Source of the DNA: JAPPKS01 sp963667895
GTDB lineage: Bacteria; Poribacteria; WGA-4E; PCPOR2b
Length of the DNA stretch: 64,000 bases
Reading direction: 5' to 3'
NCBI GenBank assembly: GCA_965223985.1
Contig: OZ245030.1
Location: 1,426,001-1,490,000, forward strand
Below, one piece after another: positions 24,262-34,344 of the stretch. The position numbers and the translations under genes were made by a program. Position 1 is the first letter of the stretch, and each line of letters begins with the position of its first letter. Under the pieces are notes generated by a model that saw only the letters and a program-made list of their open reading frames with translations, searched no databases and was not told where the DNA came from.

Positions 24262-25920
24262 ATGCGGATTTTCCTTTCCAAAAGACGGCTTCTTCTCATT
24301 TTGATTGGCGGACTTCTCGTCCTGCTAGTTACGTTAGCACTATTTTATCGTTTGACTTCACTCCGGGAGCCAGATCAGAGTTTGCTCAGCCTGCTTCCTG
24401 ATGCACCGATCTGCTATCTGAGTATTAAAGATCTCGGGGGATTTGTTGAGACCTTTGGGCGCAGCGAGTTTGGAAGGCAGACGGCGAAGATGCCCGTCCT
24501 TGCAGAAATCAAACGAGAATTGTGGTGGCGTCAGATTGTCTATCAGAAAGAGCATTGGGCATATGAAATGGGCGGCGAGTTAAACCTCAAGGCGCTCAAA
24601 GGCTACTTTGGAGAGGAAGCGATTCTGAGCCTTTACGATCGCGGAGACGAGATTTCGTTCCTGCTAATTAGCCTTGTTGGGGCGAAAGAGAAATTAGAGA
24701 TTGCGGCACTCACAGCAACGGATCTGGTCAATCCGAAATACAAGCGGATCAAGGAGAACTACAGGGGAATTGATATCAACACGATTACCGGCTATCCGCG
24801 TGATTTCAGTTACGCCTTTATCGGCAAGATAGGTCTGTTGGGACTCGGCAAATCTTTAATCAAGGAGACAATCGAAATTTATGCAGAGGGGACGAAGAAT
24901 CTCATAAGCCGCCATCGCGCCGGGGAATATATGCGCCAACAGTATGATGCGGACGGTAGCACCATTTTTTTCGATTTTTTTAGATTTACCCAAGCCTTTG
25001 CGTTGAACGATGAACTCAAGCCGCGTTTAGCGCCCGTCAATATGTGGAGCGTCGGCAATCGATATGAGAATGGTGTTATCCGCTCTCGACAACGGTTCGT
25101 AGGAGGCGCAAGTCGGGAACCGGTGAAACGAGAGCTGCCGAAAGATTCACGTCCAATCGATCAAAAGCTACTATCGATTCTTCCGGCAACCACGACGTTC
25201 CTCGGCGCAAGCAGGGACGAAGATTTCATAGCGTTGTGGACACCGACAGAGTCAGCCCCGTTCATCCAATATCAGGGGAACCCTATTGAACTCTCACGTC
25301 ATCTCGAACCAGAGTTTGCGCTAGCACTGCTTGACGCTAAGCGCGAAAAACCGACGCCAATCCCCGCGGCGCTGCTAATCCTCACAATCAGCGACCGCTC
25401 AAATTTTTCAGCGGAGTTTACGAAACTGCGGAACGGTAAAATCACCATTGACGGCAAGCCGCTCCAATTTCTCAAACCGCAGGATTATCTCGGAACAGAG
25501 ATTTACCCTGTCCAGCTTCGTTTCGGATTCCTGTTCGCCGTTACTGGCGGCTGTGCAATCGTCGACAAGTATTGGATTATCAGCTCAACGGTTGATGGCT
25601 TGAAGACCGCCAGTGACGCTTTTGCAGGACGAGAGACAGCGCTATCTGAAACAGGATTTTCAGCATCAACAAATCGACCCGGCGAAAGTCATATTTATAT
25701 CCAACCGAACCGTTTCATTCCTCAATTAAAGCGTCTCGCCCCGATACTCGGGTTGATTGGGTCCATTTCAGGTCAAGGCGTTGATTCAGCGTTGATAACG
25801 CGCATCACAAAGAACCTCTTTCCACTAGAGTCACTTGGCGCAATCACCGCTGAGATTGACTCTGACGGTGCGATTGTCGATGCGCAAATTCGGATTGTTT
25901 TGGAGCCTACGGGGGGTTAA
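24262..25920 (+). CDS. Membrane-anchored protein of unknown function (DUF3352-like)
   Basis: A 552-residue protein with one N-terminal membrane helix (LLLILIGGLLVLLVTLALFY) and a long extracytoplasmic part. The opening LLSLLPDAPICYLSIKDLGG resembles the start of DUF3352 proteins, which begin with a statement like lipid-independent secreted folds; this match is from memory and weak. No catalytic motif is visible. It follows the sugar transferase gene by 100 bases and may be co-transcribed with it. Confidence 0.7.
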   Translation: MRIFLSKRRLLLILIGGLLVLLVTLALFYRLTSLREPDQSLLSLLPDAPICYLSIKDLGGFVETFGRSEFGRQTAKMPVLAEIKRELWWRQIVYQKEHWAYEMGGELNLKALKGYFGEEAILSLYDRGDEISFLLISLVGAKEKLEIAALTATDLVNPKYKRIKENYRGIDINTITGYPRDFSYAFIGKIGLLGLGKSLIKETIEIYAEGTKNLISRHRAGEYMRQQYDADGSTIFFDFFRFTQAFALNDELKPRLAPVNMWSVGNRYENGVIRSRQRFVGGASREPVKRELPKDSRPIDQKLLSILPATTTFLGASRDEDFIALWTPTESAPFIQYQGNPIELSRHLEPEFALALLDAKREKPTPIPAALLILTISDRSNFSAEFTKLRNGKITIDGKPLQFLKPQDYLGTEIYPVQLRFGFLFAVTGGCAIVDKYWIISSTVDGLKTASDAFAGRETALSETGFSASTNRPGESHIYIQPNRFIPQLKRLAPILGLIGSISGQGVDSALITRITKNLFPLESLGAITAEIDSDGAIVDAQIRIVLEPTGG

Positions 25921-26050
25921 CCCTATGCCAGAAACGGGCGATCGATTCGCCGCCGCAGAAACATTTCTGTTGACAGGGGCGAGTTGATTGGGTTATGATT
26001 AATGTGGTGCACTTCGGAACGCAAATATAACGACTTTAGGTGGAAATTGA

Positions 26051-26512
26051 ATGAGGGATAAATTTCAGACTAGCTTCTATTTGTTCGTGCTTCTAGGCGG
26101 TGTCATTTTCGGCGGGTGCGATAGTTCGCCATCGGGTGGCAGTGGATCGCTAGATCTTCTCAATGGAGAACCTGCGATTCTGGATGCTGTCCTCGCTGTC
26201 GATCTCATCGATGATCGCCCAGTTGGAATCACTGATACCTTTTTTGAGTCAGGCGATCGCATCTACTTATGGATTTACTGGGCGGCTGTCGATGGGAGGC
26301 ATACCGCTGAAGTGAATTGGTTTTCACCAGCGCAAGACTTGGACGACGCGCCACTTCGAGAGGACGATGAGTCCTTTACCTCCTCGACCGGCGATCAGAT
26401 TACATGGTTCTTTATCGACCGCCCCTCCGGTGGATTCCCCGACGGCGAATGGTCGGTGGACATCTATTTAGATGGACTATTTGAGCGGAGCATCTTTTTC
26501 CGCGTGGAGTGA
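26051..26512 (+). CDS. Small lipoprotein of unknown function
   Basis: A 153-residue protein with a lipoprotein signal peptide; the lipobox is VIFGGC with the cysteine near residue 23, followed by a Ser/Gly-rich spacer. The mature part is acidic and rich in aromatic residues with a beta-sandwich look (RIYLWIYWAAVDG, GEWSVDIYLDG). AGGTGG lies seven bases before the ATG. The lspA gene at 40692-41207 could process it. Confidence 0.75.
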   Translation: MRDKFQTSFYLFVLLGGVIFGGCDSSPSGGSGSLDLLNGEPAILDAVLAVDLIDDRPVGITDTFFESGDRIYLWIYWAAVDGRHTAEVNWFSPAQDLDDAPLREDDESFTSSTGDQITWFFIDRPSGGFPDGEWSVDIYLDGLFERSIFFRVE

Positions 26513-26574
26513 TGCAGTCCATACTACGAGTTGCGTGTTCTTCGACTTCCCCGTCCACCCTGTCCCGTTGTTCT

Positions 26575-27471
26575 TTACACCAAATCCTTCCCAACAATAA
26601 GGCGGTACACGTCCAGATATTTTTCACTCGTTTTCTGGATCACTTCTTCCGGCAGTTCAGGGACAGGAGGCTGTTTATTCCATCCGATATCATTGAGATA
26701 GTCGCGGACATACTGTTTATCGAAGCTGCGCTGCGATCTGCCCGGTTGATACTCATCTTTGGGCCAGAATCGAGATGAATCAGGAGTAAAGACTTCGTCA
26801 ATGAGGATGAGTTTCTCGTCAAGTAGACCAAACTCGAATTTCGTGTCGCAAAGAATCAGCCCGACTTCTTCAGCCCGCTCGCTTGCCGCTTTGAACAGAG
26901 CAACACTTGTTTGGATAATTCGATCCGCCAAATTCCTTCCTATGATACCCTCCATCTGAGCGATTGAAATATTCTCATCATGCTCCCCGTACTCAGCCTT
27001 CGTGGCGGGTGTAAAGATTAGTTCAGACAAACGATTGGATTCCTGCAACCCTTCGGGCAGTCTTGCCCCGCACACCGTCCCCTCTTTTTTGTACTCCGCC
27101 CATGCGGAACCGGCGATATACCCGCGCACCACGCATTCGACATCTATCCGATTGGCTTTATGAACGAGCATGGAACGTCCCTTAACCGAGTCTGCATGGG
27201 GCCGCACATTATCAGGGTACAGTGCGATATCTGTCGTAATCAGATGATTATCGACAATCGATTCTGTGTAATCAAACCAGAATTCCGAGAGTGCGGTTAA
27301 GACACGTCCCTTGTAAGGAATGCCGTTGGGCAGTACGTAATCAAACGCCGAAATTCGGTCGGTTGAGACGATTAACAGTTGATCTTCCAGATCGTAGAGA
27401 TCTCGAACCTTTCCCCTATGGAGGAGTTTTAGGTCTGTTAGATGTGTTTCTGCAACAATGCTATTTGACAT
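26575..27471 (-). CDS. purC: Phosphoribosylaminoimidazole-succinocarboxamide synthase
   Basis: A 298-residue SAICAR synthase of the longer (yeast-like) length class, acting in purine synthesis. Visible motifs are LLHRGKVRDLYDL at the start, STDRISAFDYVLPNGIPYKG, VDVECVVRGYIAGSAW and LILCDTKFEFGL, then LIDEVFTPDSSRFW. GGGAG lies seven bases before the ATG. It stands alone on the minus strand, convergent with the lipoprotein gene. Confidence 0.95.
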   Translation of the reverse strand: MSNSIVAETHLTDLKLLHRGKVRDLYDLEDQLLIVSTDRISAFDYVLPNGIPYKGRVLTALSEFWFDYTESIVDNHLITTDIALYPDNVRPHADSVKGRSMLVHKANRIDVECVVRGYIAGSAWAEYKKEGTVCGARLPEGLQESNRLSELIFTPATKAEYGEHDENISIAQMEGIIGRNLADRIIQTSVALFKAASERAEEVGLILCDTKFEFGLLDEKLILIDEVFTPDSSRFWPKDEYQPGRSQRSFDKQYVRDYLNDIGWNKQPPVPELPEEVIQKTSEKYLDVYRLIVGKDLV

Positions 27472-27572
27472 GAATCACTCCCGAATTTTATCTACCTATA
27501 ATGGATGGTGGTTCAGTTTCGTGCAGGAGGCTTGGGACAAGCGAGGGAACTTAATTATGGGGAATAAGGAGG

Positions 27573-28640
27573 TTAGTTAAGAATCTCATAGAAAAAGTCC
27601 CGCCGTTTTGGGATAAATCCAAACTCGGCAATCGTCCGCTCGATTTCTTCGATGGACATGCAGTAAACCGTTCCCGCTTTACTCACAACATTCTCCTCGA
27701 TCATGGTGCCGCCCATGTCATTTGCGCCGAATTTTAGGGATAATTGACCAATTTTTGGTCCCTGGGTCACCCATGAAGACTGGAAGTTGTCAAAATTGTC
27801 AAGCATCAGGCGGGAAATCGCTAATGTTTTAAGATACTCAAAACTTCCGACGGGCGGCATGTGTTCGAGGCGGGTGTTATTTGGCTGGAGCGACCAACAG
27901 ATAAAAGCGGTGAAACCGCGCGTCTCATCTTGCAACTCCCGCAATCGGATGAGATGCTCCACGCGCTCGGCGTAACTTTCGACATGTCCGTACATCATCG
28001 TCGCGCTTGATTTCAGCCCGACATAATGTCCTTGCCGCATCACCTCTAACCACTCGTCCGCCGTGCATTTTTTAGGACTGATTTCGTTTCTGGCGTGATC
28101 GGTTAAAATCTCTGCGCCACCGCCCGGGATTGAATCCAATCCTGCATCACGCAATCGAATTAATGTCTCTTTGAGCGAGAGCCGGTTAATCTTAGCAAAC
28201 CAGTCAATTTCCGGGGGCGAGAAACCGTGGATGTGGATGTTAAAATTTGCCTTAATCCATTGGAGGTAATCTACGTACCAGTCAAGTTTCAGTTTAGGGT
28301 GTAAACCGCCCTGCATCAGGATGAGAACGCCACCGAGATCGATTGTCTCTTGAATCTTACTGCCCAACTCCTCCTTGGACATCACATAGGCGTCAGGGTC
28401 ACTTTTATGACGATAGAAACCGCAGAATTCGCAGTCAACATAACACCAGTTGGTGTAGTTGATGTTACGATCGACGATATAGGTGATGTAACCCTCCGGG
28501 TGATTCCGTTGGCGGATGGTGTCGGCTGCACTACCAATCGACAATATATCGAAACTCTTAAAAAGCGTTAAACCGTCGTCAAAGTCCAAACGTTCCCCGG
28601 CTAATGCGTTTTCCAAAATCGGCTGAATGGTCTCATCCAT
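27573..28640 (-). CDS. mqnC: Cyclic dehypoxanthinyl futalosine synthase (radical SAM)
   Basis: A 355-residue radical SAM enzyme from the ATG at 28640 (MDETIQPILENALAGERL). The cluster motif is CYVDCEFCGFYR. The strings GGVLILMQGGLHP, HGFSPPEI and the final SKAGTVYCMSIEEIERTI are typical of MqnC, which closes the ring in the futalosine route to menaquinone. The frame stays open to 28703, but those residues do not resemble the family. The presence of mqnC implies menaquinone made without the classical men pathway; the other mqn genes are not in this window. Confidence 0.9.
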   Translation of the reverse strand: MDETIQPILENALAGERLDFDDGLTLFKSFDILSIGSAADTIRQRNHPEGYITYIVDRNINYTNWCYVDCEFCGFYRHKSDPDAYVMSKEELGSKIQETIDLGGVLILMQGGLHPKLKLDWYVDYLQWIKANFNIHIHGFSPPEIDWFAKINRLSLKETLIRLRDAGLDSIPGGGAEILTDHARNEISPKKCTADEWLEVMRQGHYVGLKSSATMMYGHVESYAERVEHLIRLRELQDETRGFTAFICWSLQPNNTRLEHMPPVGSFEYLKTLAISRLMLDNFDNFQSSWVTQGPKIGQLSLKFGANDMGGTMIEENVVSKAGTVYCMSIEEIERTIAEFGFIPKRRDFFYEILN

Positions 28641-28842
28641 AATGATGACTGGTTCCTTCGTTTCATTGATTGTATTTTTCGAGCATAGGAGTTTCGCACA
28701 CAATAGTCGGTGATGCGGAATCGCTCCTCTGCCTTTCAGTGTTACCGATGATTTATTGTACCACTTCTATCAACCCTCGTCAACCCAAGTTATCTACGTA
28801 ATGAACCATCCTCGCTTCCATGATTCGAACGGCTCACCTCAC

Positions 28843-29439
28843 TTAGAATTCCAATAGTCGTTCAAGTGACAAGGCAGCAGCGTTTTGGGAGTCGACTTGA
28901 GTGGCGGCACCGACCGACGTTCGCGCAAGCTCACTCTCTCCCAGATAGTAATAGCAAGCGGCTTTAAGCGCGTGGAGATCTGCGATTGTCTGATAATCAT
29001 GCCGAAAGAGAAAGGTGAGATTCGCTTTCAGCGCATTATCTATTGCTAGCAGCGCGGTTTGAAAATCTGATGCGTTTTCTCGACGTAGAAAAAGCGTGTT
29101 TGCTAACCCGATCCACGCATCTGCATTTGACACGTCGAGACGTATGGCTTCCTCGAAAGCGTCCTGTGCTTTTGCGACAATATGAAGATTCACCGAAGAA
29201 GTCCGCGATGCGCTTAGATGACTCCATCCCAAGCCGTTGTGCGCATCCGCGAGGGACGCATCCAGATTGACCGCACGCTCAAAACCCAAAAGTGCAGCGG
29301 AAAAATCGCCATCCTTGTATGCAGCCCAGCCCGTTGCTTGGTTTTTTCGGGCAGCCTCCGTGTCAAATTCCTGTTCGTTGGAACAGCCCAAAAGCACAAC
29401 AAGAGAAGAACAAAGGATAATGGCGATGCAACGGTTCAT
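28843..29439 (-). CDS. TPR-repeat lipoprotein
   Basis: A 198-residue protein with a lipobox VVLLGC (cysteine near residue 19). At least three TPR-like helical pairs follow, for example GWAAYKDGDFSAALLGFERAV, AQDAFEEAIRLDVSNADAW and ALKAACYYYLGESELARTSV. TAGGAG lies ten bases before the ATG. It probably serves as a protein-binding scaffold at a membrane. Confidence 0.85.
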   Translation of the reverse strand: MNRCIAIILCSSLVVLLGCSNEQEFDTEAARKNQATGWAAYKDGDFSAALLGFERAVNLDASLADAHNGLGWSHLSASRTSSVNLHIVAKAQDAFEEAIRLDVSNADAWIGLANTLFLRRENASDFQTALLAIDNALKANLTFLFRHDYQTIADLHALKAACYYYLGESELARTSVGAATQVDSQNAAALSLERLLEF

Positions 29440-29562
29440 TCGATGAAGTCTCCTACTACATTACTTCAATAACAGTTAGCAATTGACGGATACTACAAGC
29501 GAAATACCCCGATAACTAGTTCCGATGTTTCACGTCCCGGAGTGTGTCTACAGTTGGGCGTT

Positions 29563-30156
29563 TTAAGTGAGCGCACGACGATAAGAGTAATCGAGCAGCA
29601 GTTTAATCTCTTCGACTTGTGTTGCTTTTAGGAATTCCACCACATTCTCATCTGACGCTCTCGCTGCATCTTGACACCAATCGACGAACCGAAAGGCATC
29701 CCAGTCTGTCTTCTGCTGGACACCCGTTGTATAATCCGCGAGTTCGGGCGCTTGGCACGAACGCTCTTCTAGCAACGCTAGGACGCGTTCGCGAAGCGCC
29801 GGAAAAATGGCGTGAGCTCCAACACGACGGAACCAGTAGTTGGCGTTACTATAGTCAGGCTCACGACGGTGCATTATACCGTGCCAATAGCTGCCGGTTT
29901 GACTGTCGATATTCTGTGAGATTCTGTGTGAAACGTCCAAGGCATCGTTCCAGAGCAGCAATCCGCTCTTCACAGAGGCACCGAACGACTCATCTTTAAC
30001 CAATTGACCATCAAAGAGTTCATCTACGGAAACTCCCTGAATGCGATTTGTTAGGTCGCTATTCCAATCATTTTGAGGGACAAGCGGGGGGAGAGGACGA
30101 CGTGATTCGAGTTCTTTAACAAACGCAGCAGTTGTTGATGAATATTCTGAACCCAT
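29563..30156 (-). CDS. Conserved protein of unknown function
   Basis: A 197-residue soluble-looking protein with no signal peptide. The segment GSYWHGIMHRREPDYSNANY, followed by WFRRVGAHAIFP, is unusually rich in His, Arg and Trp and looks like an active or binding site; similar segments are remembered from planctomycete proteins of unknown function. AAGGAG lies six bases before the ATG. No link to its neighbours is evident. Confidence 0.72.
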   Translation of the reverse strand: MGSEYSSTTAAFVKELESRRPLPPLVPQNDWNSDLTNRIQGVSVDELFDGQLVKDESFGASVKSGLLLWNDALDVSHRISQNIDSQTGSYWHGIMHRREPDYSNANYWFRRVGAHAIFPALRERVLALLEERSCQAPELADYTTGVQQKTDWDAFRFVDWCQDAARASDENVVEFLKATQVEEIKLLLDYSYRRALT

Positions 30157-30485
30157 GGTATTCTCCTTCAGTAATTCGAGCGTGGCATTTGTGTAAGATG
30201 GGAGATTCAGCTCAATTATAACTCACAGCTAGTTGGAGATCAAGCCCTAAGTCGAAGGGAACCCAACTGCTCAAGGAGGTTGTGAGACTCCCAGTTTTTG
30301 AGGGCATCGTTTGGGCAGGCGTTGAATAAACCCGTTTCGATGTGAATCCGTCAAATTCGGTGTAGTGACGAAAGGGAGCGTTATTCTCGGAGATAAGCTC
30401 TGCATCAGAAAACACGCCAATTCGATTCTGATTCGGCTAAGGTAATTTTGTATCATTAAGTATCGGTAGTGAATTTTGTCAAACC
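30157..30485. other. Intergenic stretch, no gene recognised
   Basis: A divergent gap between the unknown minus-strand gene and the glycosylase gene. It may hold promoters for both. No RNA gene or repeat is recognised. Confidence 0.4.
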
Positions 30486-31160
30486 ATGCGTGAGAAATTA
30501 CTTAAACTATATGATAGTCTCTATGCCGCGTACGGCCCGCAAAATTGGTGGCCTGCGGACACGTCATTTGAAATGATTATAGGGGCGATTCTGGTACAAT
30601 CAACCGCTTGGAAAAATGTCGATCAGGCAATCAATAATCTCAAATCTGCCGAACTTCTCACGCCCGAACGGCTAAGCGAATGCCCCCAAGATATGCTAGA
30701 GGCGCTCATCCGTCCATCGGGGTATTACCGCGCCAAGGCTAAGAAGATTCAAGCGTTTCTAGACCATCTACGACATCATTATATGAATTGTTTAGACTCA
30801 TTGTTGGCAAGAGACCTGTCGACGTTGCGGGAAGAGATGCTTTCGATTTATGGAATTGGGGAGGAGACCGCGGACTCGATTCTGCTTTATGCGGCTGGCA
30901 AGCCAATCTTTGTGGTCGATGCGTATACATACCGCCTACTCACACGGCTAGGATGGACAGAGGGAAGATACCACTACGGCAAACTTCAAAAAATTTTCAT
31001 GGACGCTTTACCAATGGATACCGACTTGTTTAACGAATTTCACGCCTTAATCGTTCGTCATGGCAAGAGAACATGCAGTAAAACACCGAAGTGCTCTGTG
31101 TGCGTGCTGTTTCAGCAGTGCCCTTACCCCATCTCCTCTCAATATAGCCTAGAACGATGA
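30486..31160 (+). CDS. Endonuclease III-fold DNA glycosylase, probably monofunctional
   Basis: A 224-residue HhH-GPD protein. The hairpin is IYGIGEETADSILLY, and the catalytic aspartate is D145 in FVVDAYT. Four cysteines at 197, 203, 206 and 212 form the iron-sulfur loop. In endonuclease III the hairpin carries a catalytic lysine; here the matching position is Glu/Thr (GEETAD), so strand-cleaving lyase activity is unlikely. This pattern fits MagIII-type 3-methyladenine glycosylases. It would act in base-excision repair. The gene stands alone. Confidence 0.88.
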   Translation: MREKLLKLYDSLYAAYGPQNWWPADTSFEMIIGAILVQSTAWKNVDQAINNLKSAELLTPERLSECPQDMLEALIRPSGYYRAKAKKIQAFLDHLRHHYMNCLDSLLARDLSTLREEMLSIYGIGEETADSILLYAAGKPIFVVDAYTYRLLTRLGWTEGRYHYGKLQKIFMDALPMDTDLFNEFHALIVRHGKRTCSKTPKCSVCVLFQQCPYPISSQYSLER

Positions 31161-31431
31161 CAGGTATTTCTAGAGGTATTGAGCAGAATTTCGCGCATTT
31201 AATATCTCTTATTTTTCTCCAAGATCAGGATTATCCGCGACCTCAGCAAGTATTTTAAGCGCAATTTGTCAATGACTTTTCTAGTTTTTCGTGCTATAAT
31301 GATCGGAGCGAAATCGGTCGGGACAATGGACGAAGGTTCAAGATTCAGATGCAGAAGAAACGAAATAAGTTAGTTCCATATAATCGGTCAATCTTGCGTG
31401 TTCCGCACTTAAGGATTCGGAGGCATGATTA

Positions 31432-32553
31432 ATGGCATTCGCGTATACCCCGGGCCTCAAAGTCACAACAGGTATGACGATTCGGAAAGAGCGTAGGCTG
31501 CCGCTCAATGGCGAGGTGCTCGTTCAGGAGGGTGATAGGGTCCGGTCGGGAGATGTTGTTGCAAAAACTAACCGACCGGGGAATGTCCAACTGGTGAACG
31601 TCGCAAATCTCCTGAGTATTCCGCCCGAAGACGTGAGAGATTATATGCAAAAAACGGAGGGGGAAGCTGTTGCAAAAGACGAAACTCTCGCAATGACAAA
31701 GGGGGTTTTCGGTCTTTTCAAGTCCCAGGCGCGTTCTCCAATTGATGGCACAATCGAGACCATATCCCATGTTACTGGGCAAGTGATTATGCGTGAACCC
31801 CCGATTCCCGTTGCAATCAATGCGTATATTGATGGTTCGATTATTGAGGTTTTCCCTGAAAAAGGAGTCGTTGTAGAAGCCTATGGGACGTACATTCAAG
31901 GAATTTTCGGTGTTGGACGAGAAGCCGTAGGCATGCTGAAAGTAGTTGTTGATTCGCCCGATGCGCCATTGACACCGGACGCCATTCAGTCCGCACATCG
32001 GGACAAAATCCTCGTCGGTGGTTCTATCGTTGGGAATGACACGCTACAGGAAGCCTTGCGGCAAGGAGTAAAAGGAGTCGTCGCGGGTGGAATTAACGAC
32101 AGCGATCTCCGGAAGTTCTTGGGTTACGAACTCGGCGTCGCAATCACGGGATCGGAAGAACTCGGGATTACGGTCATCGTTACGGAAGGATTTGGGCAAA
32201 TTAGCATGGCAGAGCGTACATTCAATCTACTCAAAGAGCAGGATGGTATGCAAGCCTCAATCAACGGTGCAACGCAGATTCGAGCCGGAGTCGTGCGACC
32301 TGAAATTGTCATTCCATTTGAACAGCGTGAACAATCGGTGGAAACTGCAGTTGCAAGCAGCGTGCTCGAAGTCGATACCCCAGTTCGCATCATCCGTGAA
32401 CCCTACTTTGGGAAACTAGGTCGCGTTTCCGCCTTGCCAGTCGAACTTCAACAGCTTGAAACCGAAGCACACGTGCGGGTATTGGAAGTTGAGTTGGAGG
32501 ACGGCGCCCGCATCATCCTTCCACGCGCAAATGTGGAGATTATTGAGGCGTAA
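31432..32553 (+). CDS. Conserved protein with KOW-like C-terminus, function unknown
   Basis: A 373-residue protein without signal peptide or membrane helix. The first 60 residues (RRLPLNGEVLVQEGDRVRSGDVVAKT) resemble the hammerhead or lipoyl-like folds of carrier proteins, but no biotinylation or lipoylation lysine motif is clear. The middle (KILVGGSIVGNDTLQEAL, GVKGVVAGGINDSDLRKFLG) is a mixed alpha/beta part. The end (VRIIREPYFGKLGRVSALP ... RVLEVELEDGARIILPRANVEII) looks like a KOW/NusG-like barrel. GGAGG lies eight bases before the ATG. The combination is not recognised from a characterised protein. Confidence 0.75.
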   Translation: MAFAYTPGLKVTTGMTIRKERRLPLNGEVLVQEGDRVRSGDVVAKTNRPGNVQLVNVANLLSIPPEDVRDYMQKTEGEAVAKDETLAMTKGVFGLFKSQARSPIDGTIETISHVTGQVIMREPPIPVAINAYIDGSIIEVFPEKGVVVEAYGTYIQGIFGVGREAVGMLKVVVDSPDAPLTPDAIQSAHRDKILVGGSIVGNDTLQEALRQGVKGVVAGGINDSDLRKFLGYELGVAITGSEELGITVIVTEGFGQISMAERTFNLLKEQDGMQASINGATQIRAGVVRPEIVIPFEQREQSVETAVASSVLEVDTPVRIIREPYFGKLGRVSALPVELQQLETEAHVRVLEVELEDGARIILPRANVEIIEA

Positions 32554-32654
32554 AGGACGAGGATGAACATATCTGTAAATAACGAATTTTTCCGGGCGAT
32601 TTCATCTTTGCCTTCTATTTAGGCGACCCGAAATAGTCTATTAAGCCACTCAAT

Positions 32655-33215
32655 ATGAAAAACAACCACAAAGGCAATCCAGATCACGCTTTAATCACCA
32701 CTGATGTTCAAATTGATAGAGGTATGCCCCGGGACAAGGTGATACAGCGCGTTCGGGAACACGCGCAGTCTTATCGGGCGGCGGCAAAGCACCTGAGGCA
32801 AGCGATAGACGCGCTTAACACCAAAGATTACCAGCGGGCAATCGGGGAATTTCAACAAGCATTACAACACAATCGGGAGTCCGCAGAAGGACATTTCTAT
32901 CTCGGTTTGACATATTTTATGGTTGGAGAGTACGAAGAGGCATCGGCTTCATACAAACGAGCGATCGTCTGCGAACCAGGCGATCCAATGATACACCTCA
33001 ATTTAGGAATTGTTTATCAATTGCAAGAACGATATGACGACGCAGTCGGGTCTTACCAACGATCGATTGCACTTTCACCGAATAACGCTGAAGTGTATTC
33101 TCGACTGGGTTCGGTTTACACAGCGCAAGGCAAGCGTCAGGAGGCTGTAGCAGCTTACAAGCAGGCGATCCGAATCAAACTCCTTACGGACACAAAAAAC
33201 GAGACAGATTCTTGA
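32655..33215 (+). CDS. TPR-repeat protein
   Basis: A 186-residue soluble protein with three or four TPR units, for example ALNTKDYQRAIGEFQQALQH, AEGHFYLGLTYFMVGEYEEA, MIHLNLGIVYQLQERYDDA and AEVYSRLGSVYTAQGKRQEA. The N-terminal 50 residues are charged and not repeat-like. It follows the KOW-tailed protein gene by 101 bases on the same strand and may be co-expressed. Partner unknown. Confidence 0.85.
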   Translation: MKNNHKGNPDHALITTDVQIDRGMPRDKVIQRVREHAQSYRAAAKHLRQAIDALNTKDYQRAIGEFQQALQHNRESAEGHFYLGLTYFMVGEYEEASASYKRAIVCEPGDPMIHLNLGIVYQLQERYDDAVGSYQRSIALSPNNAEVYSRLGSVYTAQGKRQEAVAAYKQAIRIKLLTDTKNETDS

Positions 33216-33621
33216 TATTCAAAACATTGGATGTGTTCGTCATTACTCCGGAATTTTGCACCATCCCCGTACCAAAAAATTGAGTTCAATAAAAGCAGGA
33301 TTTTCGAACGTAATCCATTGAGCATGTATTTCGTGGTCGCCAGATGGGCAAAGTATCCTTTTTAGTCGTGGAACTGGGAACCTCTACGTAACTGGGTTGA
33401 CCGGGGGAGGAGTCAAACTTCTTATCAGAAATGCACATTCGCCGGATTGGAAAACGCCTCGCGTCTGGCGGAGCGTAGCACCTGAGAACAAGCTGCAAAC
33501 GACTTGGGGAGAGGTCAAAAAATTAACCCGTAGGTAGCCTTTTTTTGGGTGTCACTCGCCACAGGCTAACATCCCTGATCTCTTTCGTATGAGGTGCAGA
33601 TGAGATCTATAGGGACGCCGT
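33216..33621. other. Intergenic stretch, no gene recognised
   Basis: A convergent gap between the TPR gene and a minus-strand gene. Some short inverted pieces are present, but there is no clear terminator, RNA gene or coding frame. Confidence 0.4.
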
Positions 33622-34242
33622 CTACTCTTCCTGCATAACCTCATCGAGAGAATCCAATTCCAATTTCTCCTCAAGGTCGGTTCTAATTTCGTCCAGCAGG
33701 GGAGCAACAGCTTCTGCGTTTAGTGTTGTATCTGGATTGTCCTCATTATTTTCCTTCGTCAAGCTATTTTCTAAATCGTAGTCGCCAAATTCAACCTCAT
33801 CTTCGGGAAATAGGTCTGTCACCGGATCTTCGGGCGCCGCTATTTCTTGCAAAATTTGATGTGCCGAGGAATCGTCTGAATCACTTGTCGTGTCTTGGAG
33901 CGTATAACCAAAATCCCTTTTTAAAAATTCCATCATTGATGTTTCACTTTTGTCCATACCCTTACCTGTATTGTGCCATGGCAACGCCGGCTTCAACAAC
34001 CGTGAGGGTCGGCTCTGCGCGCGGTTAGCGCCGATGAATTCGCCTTGTTTACCTATCACAATGATTCGTTGCGCATCCGATGAATCCGGACCTAGTATCA
34101 AACCCACCATCCATTGAATTGAGGCAGCGATGGTACTGAGAACCGGATGCAAGTTGCCGATTGCATCAATTTGGAGCAATCCCAACGCTAGTAACAAACT
34201 CAGGGTGAGAATACTGATTAACTTCAGGTTTGCCCGCTTCAT
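33622..34242 (-). CDS. Single-span membrane protein with acidic tail, function unknown
   Basis: A 206-residue protein with an N-terminal hydrophobic segment (LISILTLSLLLALGLLQI) and a second apolar stretch (STIAASIQWMVGLILG). The C-terminal half is strongly acidic (FPEDEVEFGDYDLEN; LEEKLELDSLDEVMQEE). A strong AGGAGG lies eight bases before the ATG. No family recognised. Confidence 0.7.
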   Translation of the reverse strand: MKRANLKLISILTLSLLLALGLLQIDAIGNLHPVLSTIAASIQWMVGLILGPDSSDAQRIIVIGKQGEFIGANRAQSRPSRLLKPALPWHNTGKGMDKSETSMMEFLKRDFGYTLQDTTSDSDDSSAHQILQEIAAPEDPVTDLFPEDEVEFGDYDLENSLTKENNEDNPDTTLNAEAVAPLLDEIRTDLEEKLELDSLDEVMQEE

Positions 34243-34344
34243 CTAATAAACCTCCTTACAACAGGAAGACCACAAATCCTATTCTTCGGGTAAGACTTAA
34301 GCGTCATATTGAAACATTCGACCATTGCATCCAATATCACACAC

